A DNA stretch of 64,000 nucleotides from the NCBI GenBank assembly GCA_028023455.1, contig JAQFVV010006256.1, positions 2,356,001-2,420,000 on the forward strand. Direction: 5' to 3'. The stretch is from Epiperipatus broadwayi. Its lineage: Eukaryota > Onychophora > Udeonychophora > Euonychophora > Peripatidae. Numbering within the stretch: position 1 is the stretch's first letter; every line of letters begins with the position of its first letter. Of the stretch, positions 50,469-61,366 are shown piece by piece. The position numbers were made by a program, and so were the translations under genes. The notes under the pieces are model-generated. The model saw nothing but the letters and a program-made list of their open reading frames with translations, made no database searches and was not told where the DNA came from.

Positions 50469-53176
50469 GTACTCGACGAAAGATTTTGGTTTTGTATATC
50501 CTGACCATGAGGGTGCCACTAGTCCGAAAATCAGAACTAGACATTTATTTTAAGAGTGGGCAGGATATACGAACATGAATGTGCTGGACTAAATCCAGGG
50601 AGAGCAAAAGCTTGTGAATGTTGTTTAGACAATTGAGAAAACACTGAGACAAATGTCAACCAAAATAATTATAAGAATTTTTTTTAATTTATTAAACAAT
50701 AACAAAATAAACATGAGAACTTCATCTAAATTTTCTTAGCAGTTCTTCACATGAGTGTATGCGAGCATTAATACGTTAAATACCCAGGCAGAGAAGTTCA
50801 TTTTTCATCTATAACATAATAAGAGCTTATATCTTTCTGCTAGCAGTTTACCCAACCAATTCCATTTTTCCTGTAGAGATTTAGTAAGATGAATGCTTGT
50901 GGAGAACAATAGACAGCACAGACAAGCTTTTCTTAGTCCAGAAAAGAAACATCGGAACCAAGAATGTCCTAATTTTGCAAAATGCTCATGGACAAATACG
51001 TTTAACCTTTCTGTTGTTGCTTACGAGACCTTACATTGACAATTGACGTCACTCTAATTCCATTATTTTTAATGCTAGGATAGCCATTTTATAGTCATTA
51101 GTTAGATTTTTCAAAGTTCTGTAAGATGTTGTCCTCTCTTGAATTATTTTACAAGTAAAAAATCAATAAAACTGTCTGTGAAGCTAAACAAAAAAGAAAG
51201 CTTGTTGGTGATTGGCTCCCAGCCATCAAAGACATTCTGATTGGCTGGAAAGAACAAAAAAACCACCTAATCAAAGAAAATAAAAAAAAAAACACTAAGA
51301 TTTTCATTTTGAATATGATAAACAAATGTTTTAAACTATTATACAAGTATTTTTTGAGAAATTACAAATCATTTTCATAAAATATGCTAAAAAAAAATAT
51401 TTTAGAAAAATATTAAAGATTTTAGTAAAAATATTTAAGATTTTAGCAAAAAAAATATTTACTTTTCCATAACGTAAGACTGAAAAAAAAAATTACGTCA
51501 GCAACTCTTTTTAATTCATTACTAATGTTCACTTTTAAATTTGCCGAAATTGAATATTTTATAATAAATAAATAGAAATTTATTTTTGAAAGAACTTTTG
51601 TTCACTTTCATAATTCTGACAAATTATTAATATACTTTTTATAAATGAATCTAAAGTGAATATGATATTAAAGATGAATATATTTTGACAATTGACTTTG
51701 TCTTCAGTTTGTGAGTTGGCCAATTAAAAGCTTTGATTTTTAACTCACTCACCAAATAATATAATTAGTGGTCAAAAGGTTAAATGAGCCAAGGCTAGTC
51801 TCACACAAGAAAAGTAACATTATGAACTACATAATCTGAGTTATAGAAAATAAATCTACCAAGAAAACAAAATCCTATATCCTCTAAACTGCCAGCCAAA
51901 GGCTCAGTGGTCTGCAGAAACACAAACCAAGTTTGATTACATTTAATGACAAAGCAAACAAACAAACAAAAAAAAAAAACGAAACAAGACAGTAAAAGAA
52001 AACTACTAAGGTTGGTCTGAGTATTTATCAAGAGTTAATCATAGAACTGAGAAAATATTAAGCATATAAAATATCACTCGCCATACACTCTCAAATAAGT
52101 AATATTTTTAAGATGGAAAAACCTTGCTACTAAGATTGTAATGTAAAAATAAAAAAAAAACCCAATACATTAATATGTAAGTTGATAAATTACACATCAT
52201 AAATATAATTTCTTTTTAAGATTAAGCTGAGATTTGCTAGAGACTTAATTAGAGATTTAGCCCTGATTTTGATATGGAAAGGTAAGTTACCTCGAGATAA
52301 TATTAATTTCTGCTGTTTACACAAAGTTCAGTTTATAGAGTCCTATACAATGGCTGTCATTTACTACAGGTTCAGAAGAATGGAGGCACTATTGGGATCT
52401 ACTCTGGACTTGACACTTAGGTCATGATTGAAATCACAAATTGGAGCTCCGGTGGTTCATCTTTGGAAAGGCTCAGCCCATCATGTTGTGGAGACTCTTC
52501 ATGGCATATATTATAGGCATGGCATCTGAATGGCTGCTACTATCATGGCAAATAGACTTATTGTCGGTCAATGGAAATTCAACTTAGTGATTCTCATGGA
52601 TCAAATAAAAAAAATTAGAATTACTTTAACGAAGCAGCAGTTCAATAACAGCTAAAATCTGAATGAATCCTCAATAACAAGAATCTGAATAAGCTGAGCA
52701 AAAAGAACTGAATGACGAGATTAGTCTCTCTGAAAAATCTGATAAGACTAAAAAAAAAAAAAAACCAGAGCTATTTATGTCCATTGTTATCTCCCGCACA
52801 ATCTTTTTTTTTCAACTTTCAACCAGGGTAAATCTCTATCTCCCACTTAATCTCAATTAGAAAAACAATATCTTACAGGGCTTTATCTTACAAACTTATT
52901 ATTACCTTTTTTTTTTTTTTTAAAAAAAAAAACATATCAAACTAAATCTCAGCTTTAAAATAAATCAACATTACATTTTTTTAGTTTTTTTTTTTTTTTA
53001 AAAATATGAAGACTAATTAAACTTTGCTTGCTTATAATTATTTTAAAATAAAACAAGTGTCAGAAAAAAAAACATATTTTATACTAAAATCAACTGAGAA
53101 TTAAAAATATAAGATTTCAATATAAATAGGTATGTGTGTTTTTGCACATATAAAACTTGGTTTTTAATTTTAATGA
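50469..53176 (-). mobile_element. 5' LTR of the same element, longer copy
   Basis: Partner of 48035-48863. Shared left part 50469-51001, then a 774 bp insertion (51006-51779), shared text 51784-51850, then about 1.07 kb not in the other copy (less AT-rich around 52250-52760), then shared right part 52929-53176 (AAACTAAATCTCAGC, AATATAAGATTTCAATATAA). Without the insertion the LTR is about 1.9 kb. The frame at 51801-52031 is not supported as a gene. Confidence 0.7.
51006..51779. mobile_element. piggyBac-like non-autonomous insertion with TTAA duplication
   Basis: TTAA stands at both ends (51002-51005 and 51780-51783). The other LTR has a single TTAA in the same context (48561-48564), so the insertion and its precise target duplication are directly visible. 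Ends are CCTTTCTGTTG on the left and, reverse-complemented, CCTTTTGACCA on the right; CCYTTT ends with TTAA duplication are typical of piggyBac-family elements. There is no transposase frame inside, so it would depend on another copy. Confidence 0.8.
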
Positions 53177-53535
53177 ATAGAACTAAAATTGTGAAATTCC
53201 ATATTAAATTTTATTTGTGTTAGTGTAAGAATATAATATTGTGATTCTATTTAGATTTATCTCATATCCAATTTAATTAGTCATCTACTGATTGATAAAT
53301 GGTTGTCTAATTATTCTTATCTAGTGGATAAAACAAAGAAAAATAGTAATAAAAACTACCCATACTGGCTGATGACAAGTTCAATCAATAAAATTTCTGT
53401 TTCTCAACATTAAGGGTGGAGAGATTATTATGCAATGAACATATCTTTATTTTTTATTCATTATAAATACTCATTTACTTTAAAACAGAGATGATGCAAT
53501 GAACTATGGTTTTTTCTTCATCGAAATCAGGAATC
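53177..53535. other. AT-rich stretch, nothing recognised
   Basis: No supported feature. Confidence 0.5.
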
Positions 53536-53539
53536 TAGC

Positions 53540-54290
53540 AGCCATTATGCCCAGAAAAACTTGTTAGTCACCTTCCCTTTCCATTCCCCACCCTAATTTT
53601 TTCCATATTCTTCGCCTTTTCCACCCTATCTCCACAACTTGTCCACTCTATGGTCTTTATACCTAGGACCCCCCTTATCTTTTTCCAAACCCAACATAAA
53701 ATCCAAGAATTCACTTTCTGTATAATCACTTTGTTTATAATTATTCTTCCACACTTCATTATTTGTACCCTTTCTGCTTGTTAGTATTTACATTCAATTA
53801 GCAGATGCCTAATATTTTCCATACATTCCTTATATAACTTGCAGTCTAAATTACTTAAATTTCTCCATTTATGTGTATATTCTCTGATGCTAGTGATTCA
53901 GTTTGAGCCTTAAACAGTAAACTTATTTTCTTGTTATTATTGTAAATGAACTCATATGCAATATTCTGTTTACTGTTTGTATATATTTATACTCTTTTTA
54001 CTCTCTATACTAGTTTTACATCTCTCTAATTCTATTTTTATTAATGCATCTATTCTTCTATCCCATTCTTTACCACTATAACACTTAACAATCATCCTAA
54101 CATAGTCATCCTAATTTTTGTACAAGTATACTGACATAAAGTCTTTATTCAAATCTTCTGCATGCTATGTTACTTTTCCCATCCATCTTGTTGCCTGTTC
54201 TTTACTCATAAAATAATGAAATACTATTTTGACTATTCTCTTACTATCCATGAATTGCAATCTACCAAATATAGGCAAAAATCTTCATGC
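53540..54290 (-). pseudogene. LINE C-terminal region relic
   Basis: Minus-strand text: FGRLQFMDSKRIVKIVFHYF then ATRWMGKVT near 54150-54290, then YTHKWRNLSNLDCKLYKECM and ENIRHLLIECKY (near 53790-53880), a CX6C...HX4C-type zinc knuckle as found after the RT of many LINEs. Then KQSDYTESEFLDFMLGLEK in another frame (53660-53720). No RT core is present. Several stops. It is a different LINE family from copies A and B. Confidence 0.6.
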
Positions 54291-55700
54291 AGTAGTGCCA
54301 CTCAGTACAAGCCTGAGTAATCAATGGATACAAGAAGTTAGTGCGTACTCATTCAATATCAGTTAAGATTTATTTTACTTTAGAAGATACATTTGAGTTG
54401 TGTTTTAATTCAGATTTGTTAGTGCATTATTCAAAACAAATATAACCCCAGAAGTATAAATCAAAAGAAAATTAATAATCTAAACATGGATATATTGGAA
54501 TTCATAGTTTAGTGTTAAATGTCTTTTTTTACTGTTTTTCTAAAAAAAAAAAAGAGGGAAAGATAGTAAGATTATTGTCCTACAATGACAATTTAAAAAC
54601 TTATTATCTTTTTTTTTTTATATCTTTGGGTTTAACTATCAATTTTAGAATTTAATAATAGAGACTTTATTATAAAATATTAATAAAAAAGTTAGTAAAA
54701 ACAAATCCTGTTTAATAAACTGATTTGTATTATATGTTATTTAATTTGGAAAATTGTCGCGCGGTTATTTTACAAAACATAAATAGATATTAAAAATAAA
54801 ATTGATGCTGAACAAATCATAAAAACATCTTTAAAAAAACATAAACAATAAATAAGGAACTTATTTGTTATTCATTTAAAGAGGAATGCAAATTTATAGT
54901 GGAGAGTAGTCAAAAAGAAAGAGAAACACTGACTACTTAAGAGATGTGGTTTCTATAAAAATAGAAGAGATAAATTAAAAGATAAGTTTAGAAATATAAT
55001 AGTATTAAAAAATAATAAAAAGATTTTTTTCTAATTGAAAAATTTAATTAAAAAAAGATTGAATTGGTTAGAGCTAAAATATAGAAAAATTATTAGAGGA
55101 AACAAAAAATATAAATTGATAGAAGAAGAAAGAACTAATAGGTAATCTTTAAAAAAAGGAATATTTGAAAAGAACTTCAAAGAAAAAAAAGTTGATCTAA
55201 TTCATGTGTTCAATGTAAGATGTCTAATAGATGAAGAGAATATTGATTAAGAGTGTGATCATTCTATTCTATTGTGTATTTATATAAAATTGCTTTCGGA
55301 TTTATGTGATGTTCAACTTAAAGTATAATAAAAGTATAACTTTTGATGTAATAGTAACCACAAAAAAATAAGATCATATTTATAAAAGTCTTTTGATGTC
55401 ATTTGATGAAACTGTGGTCATTAATATACATAGAACAAATACAAGGAGAATTTAGAAATAATAGATGAATTAATGATTGTTTTTGCAGTTACTCAAAGAG
55501 GTGAAATTTAGATTAGGTAGAAAAAAAACATTAACCCTTTTACATACTGAAAAAATATAGTAAAGAGAGTAGAGAAAGTTTATAGTTAAGAATAAAAATA
55601 TTGAAAAAAAGTATTTTTACAATTATTGGAAGAATTATGAATTACTTTGGTGACTAAGCAAGATAAGTCTAAATCAGTACTATTATCATCTATACTATAC
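54291..55700. other. AT-rich stretch with a doubtful LINE tail
   Basis: Near 54294-54360 a 60 bp piece (ACAAGCCTGAGTAATCAATGG in part) matches the family 1 repeat. Near 55200-55290 plus-strand text CVQCKMSN and, in another frame, DEENID..CDHSILLC hints at a LINE zinc knuckle, but frame changes make this weak. A T11 run lies near 54610. Confidence 0.4.
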
Positions 55701-55704
55701 TATA

Positions 55705-55800
55705 AATATGTATTATATGTATATTGTCTATATTAAACTTAATGTAATTATGAGACCTTCAAGCTCCCTATATCTATCCAATCCATCTTATACAAAACAA
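55705..55800 (-). repeat. Family 2 repeat fragment
   Basis: GTATATTGTCTATATTAAAC then TTAATGTAATTA and CTCCCTATATC match 17865-17950 of the family 2 array. It is joined directly to family 1. Confidence 0.7.
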
Positions 55801-55803
55801 TGT

Positions 55804-57060
55804 ATTGCCACTCAATGCAAGCCAGAGTAATCAATGGATGCCAGAAGGCTTGTGCATAAAATCCCCATCTAATGACTACTCATCCAATATCCCCAGACTA
55901 GTTTCTAGCTTGTGGTCTTTCTGCCTTTCTTTATCAGTAGCCTTGGATCTGAGAGCACTGCATCTAGATCTTAGGTTCAAATGCAACCCTCCAGCAGCCA
56001 CCTTTTATCTCTACTTAACTACAAAACCATGAGTCTTAAATTGAAAACACTATAATTTTAATCCAAGCTCATTAGCTTATAGGCATATAGGTCTGAACTC
56101 AGTTCAGTACCTATACATTTTGGTGTCTTTGGTTCTTTAGTAACCATAGCCATCACTATCCTATTAAGCAGGATTGGTTTTAAACCAATGAATATCTCAT
56201 GACACCATTTCTTATGTTTGTTTAGAACTGTTATTAAAACAGGAAAAACTCTCTCTATATATTGCCACTCAATGCAAGCCAGAGTAATCAATGGATTCCA
56301 GAAGGCTTGGGCATAAAATCACCATTTAGTGCACACTCATCCAATATTCCCAGACTAGTTTCTGGCTTGTGGCCTTTATCTGTGAGGAGCCTTGGATGTG
56401 GTCTCTGTCAGTGAAGAGCTTTGGATCGGAGAGCACCAAGCCAGAAACTAGTCTGGTGATATTGGATGAGTAGGCAATAAATGGGGATTTTACATACAAG
56501 CCTTCTGGCATCCATTGATTACTCTGGCTTGCATTGAGTGGCAATACATATAGAAGTTTTGCATGTTTTAAAAACAATTATAAGAAAGCATAAGAAATGG
56601 TGATGATGTGATGTTTATTTGTTTAAAATTAATCCTGCCTAATAGGATAGTGGCAGCTATGGTTATTATAAGAACCAAAGACACCAAAATGTATAGATAC
56701 TGAACTAAGTTCTGACCAAGAAGACTATATAAGCTAATGAGCTTGGATTGAAATTATAGTGTTTTCAATTTAAGACTCATGGTTTTGTAGTTGAGATAAA
56801 AGGTGACTGCTGGAGGGTTGCATTTGAACCTAAGATCTAGGTGCAGTGCTCTCAGATCCAAGTCTCTTAACTGAGAAAGGCCATAAGCCAAAAACTAGTC
56901 TGGGGATATTGGATGAGTAGGCACTAGATGGGGATTTTATGCACAAGCCTTGTGGCATTCATTGATTACTCTGGCTTGCATTGAGTGGCAATACATATAG
57001 AGAGTTTTTCCTGTTTTAATAACAGTTATAAGCAAGCATAAGAAATGGTGATCATGTGAT
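55804..57060. repeat. Family 1 array, tandem and inverted (locus 2)
   Basis: Two minus-oriented units: ATTGCCACTCAATGCAAGCC is at 55804 and 56261, a period of 457 bp. They meet two plus-oriented units head to head near 56433; GAGTGGCAATACATATAG is at 56536 and 56983, period 447 bp. The units share GATTACTCTG, CATGTGATG, AAGACACCAAAATGTAT and the hammerhead-like segment with 29731-31078 but belong to a subfamily (GCTTGCATTGAGTGGC replaces TTTAGCACAGGTGGC). Hammerhead copies lie near 55885 (-), 56345 (-) and 56866 (+), all with core changes (for example CTGAGAA and AAAA). Confidence 0.85.
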
Positions 57061-57183
57061 GTTTATTGGCCATCATATACAACCAATACACATGTCCACC
57101 TACATGTGAAAATGATAAATGATCTCCAATATACATATTTCATTTTAAACCAGCACTCATCAGTTAGTCCAGGTCACAATCTC

Positions 57184-57229
<46 letters not shown>

Positions 57230-57250
57230 AATATATATATATATATATAT

Positions 57251-57288
<38 letters not shown>

Positions 57289-57840
57289 CAGTGCTCAGTT
57301 TATATTACAATAGCAAATCTTCAAACTTTAATGGACAACATTCAAACATCTCCACTCTCCAACTCTTCAACTATTAATTTCATTGAAAATCTGAGAATGG
57401 AAGGTTCAAAGCACTTGTTGATGCCAATATTATGGTCATATCCATGTTGACCTTAAATCAATCTGACCGCTCACACAAAGTTGACCACTTACACAAAGTT
57501 CCTAGGTGTTAGGGGTCAGAATGACTTAGTTCAACATAAATATGACAATAATATTGGCATCAACATGTGATTTGAGCATTTGATTCTTGGATTTTCAATA
57601 AAATGAATAGCTGAAGAGTTGGAGGGTGGAAAAGATTGAAGCTTATTTTTTAAATTTGAAGATTTGCTATCAATATAATCTGAGCACTGATTGTATATAT
57701 GTGTGAGAGATGATAATCTGGACCAACAGATGAGTGCTGGTTTAGCATGAAATATGTATATTGGAGGTCATTTATCTTTTTCACATGTGGATGGTCATGT
57801 GTCAGTTGTAAAAGAATGATTGGATACATGTAGGACACAT
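57061..57840. repeat. Family 2 copies, head to head, with TA tracts
   Basis: A minus copy (57061-57360) and a plus copy (57640-57840) flank a 280 bp middle that is itself an inverted repeat (TTGATGCCAATATTATGGTC with GACAATAATATTGGCATCAA). TA tracts fill 57187-57285. The same family lies at 17480-18290. Confidence 0.8.
57120..57180 (-). ncRNA. Hammerhead ribozyme-like motif, family 2
   Basis: Minus strand: CTGATGA (57163-57157), GTGCTGG loop region, GAAA (57142-57139 approx.), TATGTAT, A, TTGGAGATCA. Core and the 3' strand of stem I are intact; the 3' side of stem II has decayed (AAAAT for AGCAT). The plus copy at 57715-57770 keeps stem II (GTGCT/AGCAT) but has CAGATGA in the core. Together the copies outline an intact ancestor without any one copy being perfect. 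Confidence 0.5.
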
Positions 57841-58985
57841 ATATAATTTTTAAAATATTAAATCATTAAGACTAAACATAAGATATAAAATACCAAAGGC
57901 TAAGTATAATAAAAAATATAGGCTGTCCATATTACTTTTTGTGAATATGATTATCTTTGCTAATGAAAAAGATGTATATAAAATGGAGATAAGATTAATA
58001 TTAAACTTAGTAAAAAATTAATGATTTTGATAAAAATAAATTAATGAATAACATTAGTAAATAAAAATAGATACATATTAAAAGATGAAGCAGTATATTT
58101 ATTTGTGAATTAAAATTAGAAAAAAAAAAGGAAGTATTAGACTAGAATGGGGAAAAATAAATATGAAAAAGAATGAGTTAAGAAATTAGTATCATTTGTT
58201 TATATTCAATAACAATAAGTAGAATTTCTTGGAAAATAGTAACTTTATTTAATCTCATTTCTGAAAATGATATTAGCAAACCTTTTTATGCATCACAATA
58301 AGTTTCAGAAAAAAAATTGAAAGATATGCTCTAGGAAAAAGATATTGATGAAAGAAAAACTGTATTTGATGAAATGAGATTGCAATCAGTTTGCATAAGA
58401 AATGCCATGAGCAAATTAAAAATATTTAAAAAAAATTTAAATTGCAAATGAAAATATTTAATTACATTTTGATTGAATTAATCAGAAGAAATGTTGGATA
58501 AATTGGTTAAGACATTTATTACAATTGAATAAAAATTAGAGAATACAACTTAATGCATCTATATATAAATTGAGATAAATATAATAATATAATATTAAAA
58601 GTAGTATTTATTTGAAATATGATAAAAAATTTACTAAATAAAGGAAGAAAAAAGTTTTGAAAATTAAAGTAAATATTAAAAATACCATTATGATATCAAA
58701 ACAAGATCAATACTGAAAATCAAAATATTTATGATATCAGTAGAATAAGTGAATTAAACAATATCAATAGAAGATATTCATACAAAATTATTTATACACA
58801 TAATTCTTCAAAAGATTCATTCAACTTTATTAATATTTTTTTTTGCCTGCCATAATGGCACAACAAGTTTACAGGCTTCTAGTTGGTGAACCTAATCTAA
58901 CATGCACATTAATTAATTAAATCAAAAAAATCATTCTGCATTAACAAAAACTTTCAAAAAATTCAATATTTTCAAATCCCTAAAA
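57841..58985. other. AT-rich stretch, nothing recognised
   Basis: A-rich text with short chance frames on plus. No motif recognised. Confidence 0.45.
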
Positions 58986-58989
58986 AATG

Positions 58990-59260
58990 CCATAAGAATC
59001 AATTTTATTATTTTTACCTGCAATCCCCACCAATTCATTGTCAAAAGAAGTCCAAAAACTATTCTCCACTAAGAAGAATTGTATCTGCTTTGGAATATGT
59101 TAATGACATCATAATTATTACAAGAAGTATTTCAAATTTACCTTTGTTAGAATTAATCATTAAAAACATCTCCCTAACTATTAGTTTTTTCACTTTTTTA
59201 ACAAATATTTTACTTGGTAAATAAGATTTCATAAATATCTTTCTTTTATCTTTTCAGGTT
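58990..59260 (+). pseudogene. LINE reverse transcriptase scrap
   Basis: Plus-strand text near 59085-59165 reads LEYVNDIIIITRSISNL then PLLELIIKN. It parallels MDDVTIFLPSKKNLP..EIIKN of LINE copy B, with YVND in place of YxDD. Only the motif C surroundings are readable. Confidence 0.5.
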
Positions 59261-60792
59261 TATCTACAAAATTTTTAAATATTCCAAAAATCTATTTCCT
59301 TTTCAAAATCATACTCTGTGGTAGATGATATATTAAAGAGTCTATTTGTATTAGATGAAACTATGGTTGTGTAAGGTTTAATTTTAGGTAATATCAATGT
59401 TTTAAATAAGTTTTAAATACAAACCCAAATAATAAATATATATATATACTTACAATAAGTATATATATATATTTGTGCTTAACAATTATGTATTAATATA
59501 AATACAAATCCATATTTATATTTTTCAAATATTCAAAAATAAAAATAAAAATATAAAAATATATATATTATATACAGCAAATATATATAAATTATTGTTT
59601 TGGTCTGCATAAGAATTATCATATGAAGTTAAAAAAAATGAAAATAGATAAATTAATAATAAAAAATTTTTATAATAAAAATTTTGCGAATATAAATTTC
59701 ATTTATTAAAATATACATAACAACTCATATGCAACCCAAACCTATATGTCATTCTTTAAGATTTTAAATTACTTAAGTGCTAATTTTGACACCTGTTAAA
59801 CGTTTATTGCTGTTAGAAAACAAGACGCTTGAATTGAATATGTATAAAAATGTTATATTTTTATAATGAAAAATAAAAGTAAAAAAAAAAAGAATATCGA
59901 TCTCAAAAGTATATATATATATATATAAACATATATATTAATAAAGTTTTTTACTACCTTTCAAAGTTCAACTTAATCCACTGTATTATTCCTTTATCCA
60001 TTTAATATTAGAATGCATTCTATCTAAAGTTAAATTGAAGAAATACCACGTTAGAAGAAATTATTGGTTTCCAAATTTACATACATATATTTCATTTTTT
60101 CCTTTTTAAATTTCTCTCCTTGAAAAAAAAAATAATAATTGACATGTTGAATCCAATATGTTAATTAATTTTAGTTACCTCCAGATTATTATTAGATTGA
60201 CCATTATAGATTCCAGATAGCTATGTCAAATTTCGGCTTCAAACACGATGAAATTCATGTATTGAAATTTGCTTAGTTTTTCTTTTTAAACTGCCTTAAA
60301 TGAAAGAAAACGGTGCAGCCCCTTGGCTGCGATATATATATATATTAGCCAGTCATGTTTATGTATTGATTACAGAAATTTATCTTATTCCACTATTCTT
60401 AAGAATGGCAATTTCAAAGAAACAAAGTACAACAAATTTTTATCCTTTTTGTTTGTTTAATCACTATCCTAATAATAATAATGGCTTCTTTTGTTGTTGC
60501 TGTTGTTCCACGTGCTAGCAAATGTTGTTTTTAAAACCATTGTTACATATGTTTTATTTTAAACAATTAACATTCAAAATAAAAAAATATTAACCATATA
60601 ACAAAATATTAAATCGAAAATTTATTTGACAGCTTTTAAAATATATATATATACCTAAATAATAATATTGCATTTTTTAATAATCACTACAAATAAAATA
60701 ATCTTTTTTTATAATCAACAATTTATATGTCCTTATCTATTTATAATAATTAGAACATATAAGTATTACTATTAAACATCTCACCATTAAAA
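59261..60792. other. AT-rich stretch, nothing recognised
   Basis: Short TA runs near 59440-59470 and 59910-59930, and a TTG-rich run near 60490. Frames such as 60300-60518 carry no motif. Confidence 0.45.
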
Positions 60793-61066
<274 letters not shown>

Positions 61067-61360
61067 GCTAAATATTCACAATGATGTACCATCAACAAAT
61101 AAATAAAATAATAACTCCAAACAATAACTATAACTAATAACCATAAACAATAATAATACTTCATATATAAACATCAACTCAAAGAGATTTTTTAAAAATA
61201 ACAAATGATAATTTTTAAAATATAGATAGACTTATCGATATTTACAATACCCCCTAATCCACCTAAAAAAATGTCTTTGCAAATAACTAATTAATTATGA
61301 GATATTGAAAAACTTCTCAAATTTGTAATCTTTCTGAGGATTAACATGGTTTGAAAAATA
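61067..61360 (-). other. Probable intron start of the repeat-protein gene
   Basis: Downstream (minus) of the splice donor at 61364. AT-rich, no further spectrin-like text seen, so the next exon lies left of or beyond the microsatellite and was not recognised. Confidence 0.5.
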
Positions 61361-61366
61361 TTACCA
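61359..61366 (-). other. Predicted splice donor
   Basis: On the minus strand the coding text ends LKDRYEQMNM followed by GTAATA. Beyond it the frame runs into hydrophobic residues and a stop, which is why this point is chosen as the exon end. Confidence 0.55.
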
